Source: Jaminaea rosea
Taxonomy: Eukaryota; Basidiomycota; Exobasidiomycetes; Microstromatales
Assembly: GCF_003144245.1 (NCBI RefSeq)
Contig: NW_020289983.1
Coordinates: 248,001-312,000 of the forward strand
DNA: 64,000 bases
Direction of reading: 5' to 3'
Positions 19,972 through 30,923 of this stretch are shown in pieces. The stretch's first letter is position 1. Each line of letters starts with the position of its first letter. Under the pieces are notes generated by a model that was not told the origin of the DNA, did not search any database, and worked only from the letters and a program-made list of their open reading frames with translations. A program made the position numbers and the translations under genes.

Positions 19972-21534
19972 TCACAGCGCCTTCCTCTTCCTCTTGGGTG
20001 CGAGACCACCGTCTGCGGCAGGCCTGTCAATGGCAAGCTCGTCCGTGGCGTGCTGTAAAGCCTGCCCTCTCAATATCTCCTTCTTGACTGCCGTAGCTTT
20101 TTTCACCTTTGCTTGGGCGGTCTTGCCCGTGGCCCCTTTCTTGTCCCCCTCCCCTTTGGTCCTCTGATCCTTGTAGGGCTTCGGCGGCAATCCTTCCGCA
20201 GCCCGCTGTGCATCCTTACCGGCCTTTGCGATATCAGTCCCCGCCATCTCCTTTGGCAATTCGCTCAATGCCTTCAACTTCTCTTTCACCCCCCGCCACG
20301 CCCCTTCCTCTTCCGGCAGCCCCTGCAACTCGTAGAGAGCCTCGATCTCCCCCTTCCATACCCGCCAGCTCGCCGCAGGTGTCTCGAGCACCAGAGGCAT
20401 CCCGGCGAAGCGCTCCTGATTCATGATACACCAAAAGGGCGCCAGGCCGATGTGCCCCTGCCCAATGTTCTCATGCCGATCTTTGCGAGACCCAAGCGCT
20501 TCCTTGGAGTCATTGAGGTGCATGCCGTGCAGGTACTGCGCACCGATGATGCGGTCAAAGTCGGCCATCATCGCGTTGAAGCCTGCGATGGTGTGAATGT
20601 CGAACCCAGCAGCAAAAGCGTGCGCCGTGTCCAGACAGACGCCCACTTTCCCCTTGTCCCTGACTTGGGCGATGACGTCTGCCAGCTCCTCGAAGTATCG
20701 CCCCACTTGCTGACCCTGACCTGCCATGTTCTCGAGTAGAATGATCGGGCACGAAAGGTTTTCTTTTGCGAGTGTGAGGTGGGCTTCATTGATGCACGTG
20801 GCGATATTCGTACAAGCTTGCTCCTTTGTGCACTCGCCTACGCCGGAGCCTGGATGGAAGTTGTACACCGAGATGCCGAGCAGGGCGCACCTTCGCAGAT
20901 CGTCGAGGAAGCTATCCATGGCTTGAGCCCGCTTGACATTGTTCGGATTGCCCAAATTGATCAGGTAGGAGCCGTGTGGCAAGCACCTCTTACCCGTGTA
21001 CCCAAGAGCAGGGAGCCACCGCCTGAAGCGATCGATATTCTCCTGCGCGAGGGGCTTGTAAGTCCAATTCATCTTGGCCTTGAGAAACAGCGCGAAGCCC
21101 TCGCAGGCGTAGCGGCGGGCAGAGGCGATGCTGTTTTCCACGCCGTCAGCGATGCTCATGTGAGCGCCCACCCAGTGTGTGCGGTCGGCGAAGGCGTGTA
21201 GGTCGGGGGCGTCGAGGACGGGAGGGGAGTCGCTCTTGATCTTGCGACGTTTGGGTGACGCTTTATCATCGGACGAGGTCAGAGGCTTGACGTCTTCGCC
21301 GGACTCGACCCCCACAGTCTGAGCTGCTCCGACTTCGCCTTCTGTCGTCGCATCTTCCTTGACGGGCGCCTGACGCTTTTTGCCGCGACCACGCTTGCGT
21401 CGCTTCACGGTCAGCTCTACATCCTGCTCCGGCTCAGCCTTGACGACCACTTGCTCGACGACATGCTGGCCGGCATCATCCTCAGCCTTGATCGTTCGAC
21501 TGCTTGCAATGCGCGTGGAGCGACGCTGTGACAT
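19972..21534 (-). CDS. APN1: AP endonuclease, endonuclease IV family
   Basis: An intronless frame of 520 residues. Residues about 120-410 carry the TIM-barrel endonuclease IV signatures: HWVGAHMSIADGVENS, LPHGSYLINLGNP, YNFHPGS, IILLENMAGQGQQVG, GVCLDTAHAFAAGFD, LHGMHLNDSK and LVLETPA. The His, Glu and Asp residues of the three-zinc site are all visible. The enzyme cleaves DNA 5' of abasic sites and removes 3' blocking groups in base excision repair. The first 110 residues and the last 100 are Lys/Arg-rich, disordered-looking extensions (for example KRRKRGRGKKRQ), likely nuclear localisation signals and DNA contacts; a Lys-rich C-terminal extension is also known for yeast Apn1. It is divergent from CFD1 across about 210 bp. 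Confidence 0.93.
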   Translation of the reverse strand: MSQRRSTRIASSRTIKAEDDAGQHVVEQVVVKAEPEQDVELTVKRRKRGRGKKRQAPVKEDATTEGEVGAAQTVGVESGEDVKPLTSSDDKASPKRRKIKSDSPPVLDAPDLHAFADRTHWVGAHMSIADGVENSIASARRYACEGFALFLKAKMNWTYKPLAQENIDRFRRWLPALGYTGKRCLPHGSYLINLGNPNNVKRAQAMDSFLDDLRRCALLGISVYNFHPGSGVGECTKEQACTNIATCINEAHLTLAKENLSCPIILLENMAGQGQQVGRYFEELADVIAQVRDKGKVGVCLDTAHAFAAGFDIHTIAGFNAMMADFDRIIGAQYLHGMHLNDSKEALGSRKDRHENIGQGHIGLAPFWCIMNQERFAGMPLVLETPAASWRVWKGEIEALYELQGLPEEEGAWRGVKEKLKALSELPKEMAGTDIAKAGKDAQRAAEGLPPKPYKDQRTKGEGDKKGATGKTAQAKVKKATAVKKEILRGQALQHATDELAIDRPAADGGLAPKRKRKAL

Positions 21535-21746
21535 CGAGCTTATGGCTTGCTACTTGTCTTGCATCTTGCAAACTTGTGTTGATGTCAGGAGGCCAGGGCA
21601 AGCTGTTCGCTCTTGGTCGCCCGACAAGTGGAGTGGTGGCATCGCTTATGTCAGCACGGATAACGGAGCGCATTTCGCGGCTCTTACGGCCGGCCGTGCA
21701 GCACATCGTTTCGCTTTCCTTACCACTCGTCTCGATCAATCACAGC
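21535..21746. promoter_or_regulatory. divergent APN1/CFD1 promoter
   Basis: 212 bp separate the two start codons. No binding site is recognised; the shared control region is inferred from geometry. Confidence 0.5.
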
Positions 21747-22949
21747 ATGGCATCCTCAGCTGCATCTTCTTCACAGCAGCCCGCAGTGGACCCAAAGATA
21801 TTCAGCCGCTTCGGTAATGGCAAGATCAAGAACATCATCTGCTCGCTGAGCGGCAAGGGTGGTGAGTAGCGCCCACGCCACGAAGACAACGTCCAGTCGT
21901 CTTCAAGCGCAGCTCACGCGACTACGCACCGCTTCCTCCCCTCCAACGCTTCAGGCGTTGGCAAGTCCTCCGTTGCAACGCAGCTGGCCCTCAGCATCTC
22001 TGCGCAAGGGAAACGCGTAGGCCTGCTCGATCTTGACCTTACTGGGCCCTCCCAAGTACGAATGTGCGGTCTCGAAGGAGCCAAGATCCTTCAATCCTCA
22101 CAGGGTTGGCTACCAGCCTACGTGGACGCCTCACAACGCTTGGCCGTCATGAGTGTGGCGATGCTGCTCAAGGGCAAGAATGATTCCGTCGTCTGGCGAG
22201 GGCCAAAGAAGAATGCGATGATCAAGCAGTTCCTCGGGGACGTCAGGTGGGGCGAGCTTGACTACCTCATCGTCGATACGCCCCCAGGTACGAGCGACGA
22301 GCATATCTCTCTAATGGAGTACCTCCGGCCATTCAGCCCCTGCGCTATCCTCGTCACCACACCGCAGGCCGTCTCCCTTGCGGACAATCTGCGCTCACTC
22401 GACTTCTGCTCTAAGGTCGGGCTGCCAGTCGTGGGGCTGATAGAGAACATGAGTGGATATGTGTGCCCGCATTGTGCTGAGTGTACAAATGTGTGGGGAA
22501 AGGGTGGTGGGCAGGCGCTCGCTGAGAGGGAGGGCATCAGGTTCTTGGGGAGGATACCAATTGATCCGGGGTTGGTGAGGGTGCTGGATGATGCCAAGGA
22601 CGAGGCGGTTGCATTGGCAAAGGGCGCGAGTGCAGGAGAACAGGGGGCCGTCAAGAAAGTCGAGGCAGCCACAGGATCAACATCAGCGGCGACGAATGGC
22701 GTCGATGTGACTGAATCGCTACCAGCAACGTCAACACCTGAGACGGCCGTGGCAAAGGAAAGCGCCACACCCGCAGGCACTCTCCTCAGTCGCACCCTCA
22801 TGCAGCGATATCGCGACTCGCAGACGTTTCCCATCTTCGCCGAGATTGCAACGAAGGCCATCGAGGGTGTGGAAGAGCATGCGCGGAGAGTGAGCGAGCA
22901 GGGGGACGATGTCGCGCAACAGGCGCTATCAACCGCGGAAGGAAGGTGA
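21747..22949 (+). CDS. CFD1: cytosolic Fe-S scaffold P-loop NTPase (Cfd1/Nubp2 type)
   Basis: Two exons, 21747-21861 and 21955-22949, joined in phase 1, encode 369 residues. The intron falls inside the deviant Walker A loop, so that GKGG and VGKSS are on different exons. Other Mrp/NBP35-family motifs are [24 protein letters not shown] and the C-terminal cluster-binding CPHCAEC. There is no N-terminal four-cysteine ferredoxin-like extension, which separates Cfd1/Nubp2 from Nbp35. With Nbp35 it builds 4Fe-4S clusters for cytosolic and nuclear proteins. An Ala/Ser/Thr-rich insert of about 55 residues (about 245-300) precedes the conserved end [15 protein letters not shown]. The start at 21747 is chosen because frames further upstream lie in the promoter. 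Confidence 0.9.
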
Positions 22950-23017
22950 GCAGAAGCAAGCTCGCTTTTGTAGATGTTTCTTCATTTGTTCTCTGTAATA
23001 CCACTGCATTGCACGTC

Positions 23018-23926
23018 TCAGTCTTCGAAGGGCGGCAACCCGAACAGCTCGGGATTGAAATCCTCCAGCCCACCCTTGAGCGTGACCGTCGCTCCAATAT
23101 CCTCGCCAACGACTTTGAGCAGATTGGCGTCCGGAACCCACGCCACCTGCATCCCAGCAGCGATAGCTGCCTCAACGCCATTCGTAGCATCCTCAAAGAC
23201 GAGCACACTCCCCTCTCCGCCCTTCAGTCGCCCGTCATTCTCCTCCCCTTGATCTCGGATGCTGGCAGCGAATGCCTTCCCCAATCCAAGTCCCTCCCTC
23301 GCCGCCAGGAGAAAAATGTCCGGAGCAGGCTTAGCTCTCTTCAGCCTCTCATCACTCCCCGTGATCGCCCTCCCCTCGAAATGCTTGTAGATCTCAGGAT
23401 TGGCTCCACTCTTAATCTCGTAGTTGGGCTTCTTCGACCCCGTAGCCACGCAGATCGGAATCTTGTGCTTGGCCAAATGAGCAACCAAGCGTTGAGCGCC
23501 AGGCATAGGCTTGACGGTCTCGAAAGCCTTGAGGAGGAGGTCGTTGCGGTCTTTGAGGAAAGTGGGAACTTCGAAGGGGCAAGCAGCGATGTCGTACTTC
23601 TCATCGTGCCCGGCACGGGGAGGCCAGAGGGCGCCTAGGAGGATCTCTGTTGCTTCCTTTTCGCTGCGTCCCATGAGACGTTCTGGGGACGTACATCAGA
23701 CTAGTGGTCAGCTTGGGCATCGCCACCACACGGGATGGCAGCAGGCGCCGCCGCCGCCCTTACCCTTGATCTCCCAAGTCTGCTCTTTGCCGTAGGGCCT
23801 GAGCACCTCGTTGACCACGTCCGTGTAGATGGTCTCAGAGTCGATGAGCAACCCATCGCTATCAAACAGCACAGCCTTGACGGTCTGTGGGCCAGGCGCT
23901 CGTGATCTGGCAGGCGCAGCTGACAT
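23018..23926 (-). CDS. HAD-superfamily phosphatase (HDHD1-like)
   Basis: Two exons, 23926-23764 and 23682-23018 on the reverse strand, joined in phase 1, encode 275 residues. All HAD motifs are present: FDSDGLLIDSE with the nucleophile Asp, CVATGSKK, KPAPDIFLLA and the acidic VFEDATNGVEAA. The splice rebuilds IKERLMGRSEKEA in the helical cap. The best family match is the HDHD1 / pseudouridine-5'-phosphatase or 2-deoxyglucose-6-phosphatase group, small soluble phosphomonoesterases; the substrate is not determinable here. It ends 68 bp from the convergent CFD1 stop. Confidence 0.85.
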
Positions 23927-24175
23927 TGCGGTCTTGTTGGACGAGAGAAAGGTGAGTCAAGGGAGGAAGAAGTGTTGGATCGCTCTTCCCGCCCCCAGTC
24001 GCGCTCGGACCTCAGGACCTCAACCTCGGCCTCCTCGCCGGCCGACGGGCGGACAACTTCAAGCGGGAGGGCACGGTATGCTTTGCAGCAAGCTGGTTGA
24101 GATGGTGGTATATTACTCGGGATAGGGACAAGGACGATCGTCAACACATCTAGCAGAACGAGGCAGTGTACACCC
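23927..24175. promoter_or_regulatory. upstream region of the HAD phosphatase
   Basis: 249 bp between the phosphatase start and the stop of the SNARE gene, both on the reverse strand. A readable frame runs through it in continuation of the SNARE exon, but conservation shows the SNARE ends at 24176. Confidence 0.45.
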
Positions 24176-25083
24176 TCAACCGTGCAACACGGACCACAGG
24201 AAAAGGAGGAACACCTGCGGGTGAGAAGGGAGGAGGACGTATGCGTCAGCTTTCCACCCACCTTGCATGGTATTTCGCCTCCTCCTGAACTCACTAGCGC
24301 ACAGAATCCAGCCAATCCCATCACCTTGACATTGCGCCACCACATCGTCCTCCTCAGGCCCTTGGCTCTACGCCTAAAAGCCGTGCTCTGATTCGCAGCC
24401 TCGCCCGTCCTGTCCACCAGCAAGCTGATCCTCTCTCCGCGAGAGAGGACCTGCTCGATGTTCTGCGTCATAATGTCGCGAACGGCACCTAGCTCCGCTT
24501 GAGCAGCTTTGACTGGGTCGGACTCGGGGGAAGAGGAGAAGCGTTTGCGAAGGGCTTGGAGGGTGGGCGCGAAGTGGGCGAGGTGCGGCGCATCGGGGGA
24601 GCTGGGGGAAGGGGTGGGGTTGAGAGAGAGGAACTGTTGGCGAAGAGGCAGGTCCAGTAGCATGTCAGCTTCGCCTCAGGTGGTCGTGAAGTTGTTCGCA
24701 TCGCCTTGGTCGTACACACCTCCTTCTGCACCTCTGACAAAAACGCAAAGGGCAATCTCCTCCCTCCCTGCCCATCAGCAACACAGAGATATACCCATCC
24801 CTCCTCGCTCACGTAGTGAAAGAGCTGCGAGAGTGGGTGAGCAGACAGGGAGATAGAGTATCAGCGCCTGCGCCTCGGTAACAGCGCAAGTAAAACTGCT
24901 ATCAAAATCGCAGCGAATCTTGACACTCACCCACTCCTCAAAGGCATAAGAGAGTCGACTCGAGTTGGGCGGGATGCGCGTCAAGATCGTCGAGGCGGCG
25001 CTGAGGAAGCGATCAGAGCCTTCGTCGTGCGACTCGACGATGATATTCGAGCCGGAGGCGATAAGTGCCAAGGGAATGGGCAT
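24176..25083 (-). CDS. longin-type R-SNARE (VAMP7/Nyv1-like)
   Basis: Four exons on the reverse strand: 25083-24931, 24824-24716, about 24668-24295 and 24214-24176, giving about 224 residues, close to human VAMP7 (220). The longin domain starts MPIPLALIASGSNII and continues LFHYVSEEGWVYLCVAD. The SNARE motif (VRDIMTQNIEQVLSRGERI) has Arg at the zero layer, so it is an R-SNARE. The membrane anchor is assembled by the last splice (VKVMGLAGFCALVFLLFLW), leaving only three residues (LHG) after the span. It acts in fusion at endosome and vacuole membranes. The second intron is very short (about 41-47 nt) and its exact ends are the least certain part. An unspliced reading would run on to 23701 with a meaningless tail. 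Confidence 0.85.
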
Positions 25084-25348
25084 GACGAGTGGTTGAGGCT
25101 GGTGATAGTGGGGTTCGGTGAGGTGTGGAGACGAGGGCAAAGGGGGACGGAACCAGGCCAGGTTGACGCACCGAGGGTCGAGGCGAGACGGGCGCGGCTT
25201 GAGCATCCATCTCCGCTGGAGCCCTGGACGTTACGGTCACGCCAAATTCTCATCACATCGTTAAGTCGATCGACCACTCGTAGCTCGTGCACAATCATGA
25301 CAGGGATGACAAGCGGATCTAGTATTGACAGCTCAGCTCCCTCCATCT
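25084..25348. promoter_or_regulatory. upstream region of the R-SNARE gene
   Basis: 265 bp between the SNARE start and the RSC9 stop on the same strand. No gene or distinctive element seen. Confidence 0.4.
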
Positions 25349-28300
25349 CTATCTCCCAACCCTCTGCGTCGGCCCCTTGCCCTTCACTCGCGCACGTCTC
25401 GTCCGTGCCACATTATCCAGCGTCTCGAGCAGATCCTTCGCCAGAATGTCATTGCACCCGGCCCAGCCTAGCAGCTGGTCCTCAACGGCCTGCAGCTCAC
25501 CTAGAGCGGCCTGAGCTTCGCTGCGAAGCTCCACTTGGGACTGAGCTGCCAACGTGGTCGATCCTTGCCCAGGGCCGAGGGCGATACTGGCGGCGTCCGC
25601 CATGCTTGCGTCCCCCTCACCTGCAGCGGCCTCGTCCTCGGCTTGAGCCTGGGCGGCAACCGCCGCTGCGACGGTAGCCTGGAAGTTCTTGGGAAGGACA
25701 AATGGCATACCGAACTTGGCTTGCTGTTGTCGATCCGTAAAGTCGAGCTTTACGCGCTTGACACCTTTGCCTCCCTTCGGACCGCCTGCTCCTCCCTCAC
25801 CCTCTTCCTCACTTCCCTCTGCCTCTTCATCACTCTCCTCCTCGTCAGCATCGTCTCCCTCACCCAACACTACCCTACACATGTTGCTTGCTGCAAGGAA
25901 AATGCGCGCTGCGTTCGCCGCAATACCATGCGCCTCATTGCGTAAGGGGTCAAAGGGGGTGCGATACACTTTGTAGTCGATGGTGAGTTGTCGCTCGATT
26001 GTGCCGCGTGACGGGCGAGAGGCAGAGCGTGCGTGGATCCCGTCTGGTTGGAGGTGGTGCGTTTGCGGGGCTGAAGGGGTTGAGACGTCGGTAGAGGTGG
26101 ACGAGGCGTTGCGCTTCAGAGTCACCTGGCGGCCCGAGCCTGTTTCGAGGCTCGCAGGAGCAGTGCTGGATTCTGCCTTGTTCGTTGCCGCTGCTGCGCT
26201 CTCTTGCTGAGGCAGATGCGTCCTCACATGTCCTGCAAGCGTCATCGCCTTGTCCCCTCTCTCCACCCTTCCTCCAGGCAACTTGTAATCGCACGTCGCC
26301 CACCGACAACCCTCTCTGCCCTGGCCTGCACCAACTGCGTGCCTAACATGCGCGTCAATATGGCTTCCCTGCCCCTCCCTCGTATCAGTAGCAGGCTGCG
26401 GACATCCCCGCCATTGACAGTTGTATCGTCTGACCTCAGGGCGCAGATTCCCCTCCAAGCCCGAAATGATGAACTTCTGTCCCCCAACTCGCACATCCTC
26501 CTCGGGTCGAAGGATGGCCTGCGTGCCTGGCAAATAGGCCGTCACGCTCGAAATGACGTCGGCAGCTGCCATCAGCGGCGGCAAAGGTTCACCGCCGCTT
26601 CTCTGACTCCCATTGACGAGCGGCTCAAATGTATCGCGATAGCTCGTCCAGATTTGCATCTGCGTAATGTACGCGCCCGTCTCCGCTGGTGGATTGGGCA
26701 CGAGTTTCGTGACCATCTTCAACCACTCCTGTACGCGGTCCGGCTCCTTCATCTTTGCCAGTGCCATCTTCTCCGAAGCCGTTGTGTATTCAACCAGCCC
26801 ACCTTCAGCCTTCATCTCCCGCAGGCGGCGCCAGCGTGCTTTAGCGTCCGCATTTGTGCGGTCAGCCCGTGCGACGATCTCGCGCTCGTGCGTGGCGCGG
26901 TTGGGTATGTAGCGGAGGACGTGCTGCTGGTGCGGGTGAGGCTGTAGCTTCGTAGTGCGATCCCAAGAGGTGGTGTTGATGCCGAGCATGCGGGAGAGGA
27001 TAGTTGCAGTGGGCTGAGAGGGAAGCTGTGCGCGGCTGGAGCTGCTGTCTCCGGGCGAGATGAGCTTGAGGGCATTTGGCCACTCGCGACGGAGTTCAGG
27101 CTCCTCGTCGTCGACTTCGAGCCCGAGCACGCCGGCCGCGGCCTGGTCCGACGCCTTCGATGCTTTGGGGTTGGGCTTCTCCACCACCACATCAACCGTT
27201 GCGGCCAAGCAGTCCATGAGAGTCTCGGCGAGCTGCTCGTCGAGGTCGTACAGGGGCAGGAGCTCCTTGCAGCGCGAGACGATGCCAGGGCTCATCCCTC
27301 CAGTGTCCACATCAACTGCACGCTCTACGAAGATCTCCTGCTTTGTCTTTGATGAGGCGGAGATGAGGATAGCGAGGAAGCGGAGAGAGGCGAGGAGAAG
27401 AGCACGGTCAGAGGTGGTGTGCAGTAGGAGGACCATGTGCGCGTAGAGGCGGTCCGAAGAGTGCAAATGGCGAGGCGAGGCTTCGGTGTCATCAATCGTG
27501 CCTGACGAAGCGGCGATCATCGCGCCGGGCATCCTCTTGACCGATCCATCCGCGAATCTAGCTAGCTCCGCACGATGGTACACCCTTATCCTGGGCGCCA
27601 AGGTCTGAGCGATTTCCGCCCAGTAGAGTCTCATCTCTCTGACGCCCTCCAAGCGCATCTGCTCTTCCACCTCTCCCCCCTCCTTCAAGTCCGTGCCATC
27701 CTCGAAGCCGAAGAGGTCCTCAGGGAGGGCGATGATCTCGTAGGCTACGCGGGCAACGTCGTGTAGCTTGGAGATCCATTCGGCGTTTGATGATGTTTCT
27801 GAGCAGTTGCGCAGGATGAGAGATGCGGACACGGCCGCGTTGAGGATGAAGTAGTGTGAAGGGTTGCGGCGTGGGTCGAAGACGGTGGGCTGCTGCGCGA
27901 GGACGACTGCTCCCTGGCTCTCCTCGTCGCCTTCCTCGTCGTCCTCATCTTCGAAATGGTCATACTGTCGAAGAACGCTTTCCTCCTCATCTGTCTCCCA
28001 GCCTGGCCTTCCTCGTGCTGCCTTGTTGAAGCGATCGACGAAGCTGATCAGCCGGTCTGCCAGCCCACACCACTCTGAGAGGATGAGGTGGTGCGGGTGG
28101 AAGTTGGATGCGTGGATGAGGCGTGAGAGGGACCATGCAATCTCCTCGCGAAAGGGGGACAGGAGAGCGAGGAGAAGACGATTGCAGGGGCCAGGCGGCG
28201 TGAGGTAGCTTGCTGTGCGGGTGCGATCGGAGAAAGATGAGCTTTACATTCGTTCTACAAGAGCACGAAGCGTAGCGACTCACGCTCTGTGCCATCATCG

Positions 28301-28407
28301 AGGCGACGAGGCGGATAATGCTGCGGGTGCTGTTGCGCTGAACGGTACTGCTGCTGTTGTGAGTAGCCGCCCGTAGAGCGATGCACCTGCGGCGAAGGCC
28401 TTGACAT
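25349..28407 (-). CDS. RSC9: RSC chromatin-remodelling complex subunit Rsc9-like
   Basis: Two exons on the reverse strand, 28407-28284 and 28212-25349, joined in phase 1, encode 995 residues. The start (MSRPSPQVHRS) is followed by a Gln-rich segment and then SYLTPPGPCNRLLLAL, a block typical of Rsc9/ARID2-class proteins. A helical-repeat region follows, then an RFX-like DNA-binding part (IWTSYRDTFEPL ... QKFIISGLEGNLRP) and two C2H2-like fingers (YNCQWRGCPQ...HVRH and CRWATCDYKL...HVRTH). The C-terminal third is acidic and disordered. Rsc9 is a nuclear subunit of the SWI/SNF-class RSC remodeler. No clear ARID domain is visible, so it is placed by the RFX and finger regions. In-frame ATGs further upstream would run into the PMM promoter. 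Confidence 0.82.
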
Positions 28408-28685
28408 GGAAGGATGCGAGGGTAGTGACTTGGGAAAGGTGCAGTGAGCGAATGAATGCCATCCGCTCGCGAGGCTCCCACTTCCACCTCGACTCGAGGG
28501 CGAGACGCGCCGCGGCCGAATCGCGACAGGCGACGGGCGGACAGAGCGCCTCGCACTGGCCCGAGCAAGGTTGCCTTGCATGAGCGAGAGCGGGCCTCGA
28601 GCCAAAGCCAATCAACACATTCTCACGCTGCTGCTTGCGCCCTCTTCTTTCCTTTCCTCCTCACCACTACACAGCAAAGCCCAAC
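28408..28685. promoter_or_regulatory. divergent RSC9/PMM promoter
   Basis: 278 bp between divergent start codons. The PMM leader is pyrimidine-rich just before its ATG (about 28620-28665). No known site is assigned. Confidence 0.5.
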
Positions 28686-29565
28686 ATGTCCGCTCCCATT
28701 CCGGCCCCCGTACCTTTGGCTTCGCGCCCGCGCTCAACGACAATCTGCCTCTTCGACGTCGATGGCACGCTCACCCCCGCGCGTCAATCCATTTCGCCCG
28801 CCATGCTCCAGACGCTCCAGCACCTCCGCACGCAATGCGCAATCGGCTTCGTCGGCGGCTCTAACCTCCCAAAGATCCAGGAACAGCTGCAGCTGCCCGG
28901 TGCTGAGCCTTACAATTGCGTGGACCTCTTCGACTATGGTTTCGCCGAGAATGGGCTGACAGCGTACAAGATGGGCAAAGAGCTGGCGAGCCAGAGCTTC
29001 TTGGGTTGGTTGGGTGAGGAGAAGTACCAGAAGCTGGTCAAGTTCTGCTTGAGATACATCAGTGGGCTGGAAATTCCGGTCATGAGGGGGACGTTCATCG
29101 AGTTCAGAGCAGGCATGATCAACGTCTCGCCCATCGGGAGGAACGCATCGTGAGCGCGGGGAAGAGATCAGCGAGGACGGCTACCTCGCGATACTGACCA
29201 CCTTTGAGCCTTCCTCCCACGCTGTCGCCAGCATCCAAGAGCGAATCGAGTTCGAGAAGTACGACCTGCAGCACAACATCCGCCGCGACTTCATTGCTGC
29301 ACTCCAGCGCGAGTTCCCAGACTACGGCCTCACATACAGCATCGGCGGGCAGATCTCATTCGACGTCTTCCCTGTCGGATGGGACAAGACGTACGCCCTC
29401 AACCACATCAAGGACGACGGTTTCCAAACGATTCACTTCTTCGGCGACAAGACGTACAAAGGCGGCAACGACTACGAGATCTTTGAGGATCAGAGGACGA
29501 AAGGGCATACGGTGACGAGCCCGGAGGATACGATCCAGCAGCTGGGCGAGTTGTTTCAGGCCTAG
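28686..29565 (+). CDS. SEC53: phosphomannomutase (Sec53/PMM family)
   Basis: Two exons, 28686-29149 and 29232-29565, joined in phase 2, encode 265 residues. The HAD nucleophile motif is [12 protein letters not shown]. Other family blocks are [63 protein letters not shown] and [17 protein letters not shown]. The enzyme interconverts mannose-6-phosphate and mannose-1-phosphate in the cytosol, feeding GDP-mannose for N-glycans, GPI anchors and O-mannosylation. Length agrees with yeast Sec53 (254) and human PMM2 (246). Nothing is missing from the active site. Confidence 0.96.
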
Positions 29566-29664
29566 ACGCGCTCAAAGGATGTAAAGGTAGAGCTGCTCGG
29601 TATTTGTCGATGTCACCTAGCTGGATTGCAATTAGACTGCAGTGCATGCAATGCTCTCGCCCTT

Positions 29665-30702
29665 CTACGCCTTTGCTTCCTTCTTTTCCTTCTTCTTCTC
29701 CTTCTTCTCTGCCTTTGCTTCCTTCTTGCTCGCCTTGTCCCCCGCTTCCTCCTTCTTGACCTTCTTGTCCTTTCGCGGAGACGGCGAAGCTGCTGGTGCC
29801 ACTCCAGCCGCCGCTGCCTCCTTCTCGGCGGCCTCTACCTCGCCCTTCTTGCGCTTCTTGTCCTTCTTGGCAGGCGTCGAAGTGGCTGTCGTCGTTGCGC
29901 TTGCGGCTTGCGGCCCGGCTTCTGCGGCGGCAACATCGTACATTGCCCCAACGGGCGCAAAGTAGCCTTTGAGGCGACGATGCTTTTCAATGCTGGCCAT
30001 GCGGGCTTCCGCAGGGGTTTGGGCGCCGTTCGTCTTCGTCTTCTTGGAAGAGGACGTTTCCTGCTCATCAGCCGTGCTGGCAGCGGGTGCGCTCACGTCC
30101 AGCAAGAGCTCAAATCGTCTTGCAATCGGCATCTTGCTCTGTCGCAATTGCCCGACGCTGCGTGGCCCAGTAGGGAGGTAGAGGTACGCCCCCGGCGCGA
30201 CTGTGCTAGACGAAGCGGCTGCTCCATCGTCGTCCTCCTCTTGGTCCACGAGCTGGCTCTTCTTCCCTTCCCGCTTCGCTTTACCCTCCAAGTGCCCCGC
30301 CTGAGCATTGCGTGCATCTTGCGACGCCGGAGAAGATCCCTTTGCCTCTACCAATCGGTACGCATCCTCCTTGTTTCGCAGCGAAGCCGCCCTCGTCTTC
30401 TTTCCAACATTGAGCTTCAGCCCATCTAGATCCGCCGCGTTCACTCCTTCGGGGAGCTTGAAGAGCCACACCTGCTTGTCACCGTTTGCGAGAGCATCGT
30501 GCTGCAATGCGCTGCCCGACAGATCGGAAAGTGAGTATCCCTCAGGCGGTTCGTATTCGTGCGTTGCAGAGGACTGGGATTTGCGGGGGCGGGAGGAGGA
30601 GGGCGTCGCGGATGGAGGAGGTGGGGAGGCGGATCCACTGGCTGATGAGCCGGAAGAGGAAGAGGAGCCTGAGGGCGAAGTGTCTCGTTGCTGCGACGCC
30701 AT
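29665..30702 (-). CDS. RPA34: RNA polymerase I subunit RPA34-like
   Basis: An intronless frame of 345 residues. After a Ser/Pro-rich start comes YEPPEGYSLSDLSG, then QVWLFKLPEGVNAADLDGLK, the pattern of the A34.5 dimerisation domain, and GYFAPVGAMYDV further on. The last about 60 residues are Lys/Glu/Ala-rich (KKEAKAEKKEKKKEKK), like the basic tail of yeast Rpa34. That subunit pairs with Rpa49 in a TFIIF-like module of RNA polymerase I, in the nucleolus. The family is poorly conserved, so the call rests on domain order, the WLFKLP block and the tail. The long frame on the opposite strand (29626-30429) is its Leu-rich antisense shadow. Confidence 0.68.
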   Translation of the reverse strand: MASQQRDTSPSGSSSSSGSSASGSASPPPPSATPSSSRPRKSQSSATHEYEPPEGYSLSDLSGSALQHDALANGDKQVWLFKLPEGVNAADLDGLKLNVGKKTRAASLRNKEDAYRLVEAKGSSPASQDARNAQAGHLEGKAKREGKKSQLVDQEEDDDGAAASSSTVAPGAYLYLPTGPRSVGQLRQSKMPIARRFELLLDVSAPAASTADEQETSSSKKTKTNGAQTPAEARMASIEKHRRLKGYFAPVGAMYDVAAAEAGPQAASATTTATSTPAKKDKKRKKGEVEAAEKEAAAAGVAPAASPSPRKDKKVKKEEAGDKASKKEAKAEKKEKKKEKKEAKA

Positions 30703-30923
30703 CGTTGTTGTCGAGGTGTGTGGTGGTACGGTAGTCGAAGAATTCAGGCTTGCTGAATCCTCAACTTTTGCTCGCCTCTCCGGTCCGAACTTGGGTCCAA
30801 AGAACGGAACCAGCCACGCGAGCAGCGCATGGCCGTCGTGGAGCCTGGCTTGAGCGCTCGCTCGCCCGCATAACCGTCTTACCGTCTTGGCTTGCTCGCC
30901 ATCACTTCGCCACTACGCCCGCT
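30703..30923. promoter_or_regulatory. divergent RPA34/YOS9 promoter
   Basis: 221 bp between divergent start codons. No known element assigned. Confidence 0.45.

Noticed and set aside
23701-24175. SNARE frame continuing to 23701
   Set aside because: Read-through of the last intron and 3' flank; the spliced product ends right after the membrane anchor at 24176.
29626-30429. 267-codon Leu/Cys-rich + strand frame
   Set aside because: Antisense shadow of the RPA34-like gene; its Leu runs mirror the Lys/Glu codons of that gene's tail.
30750-30923. Upstream extension of the YOS9 frame
   Set aside because: No ATG at its beginning, and it would bury the signal peptide inside the protein.
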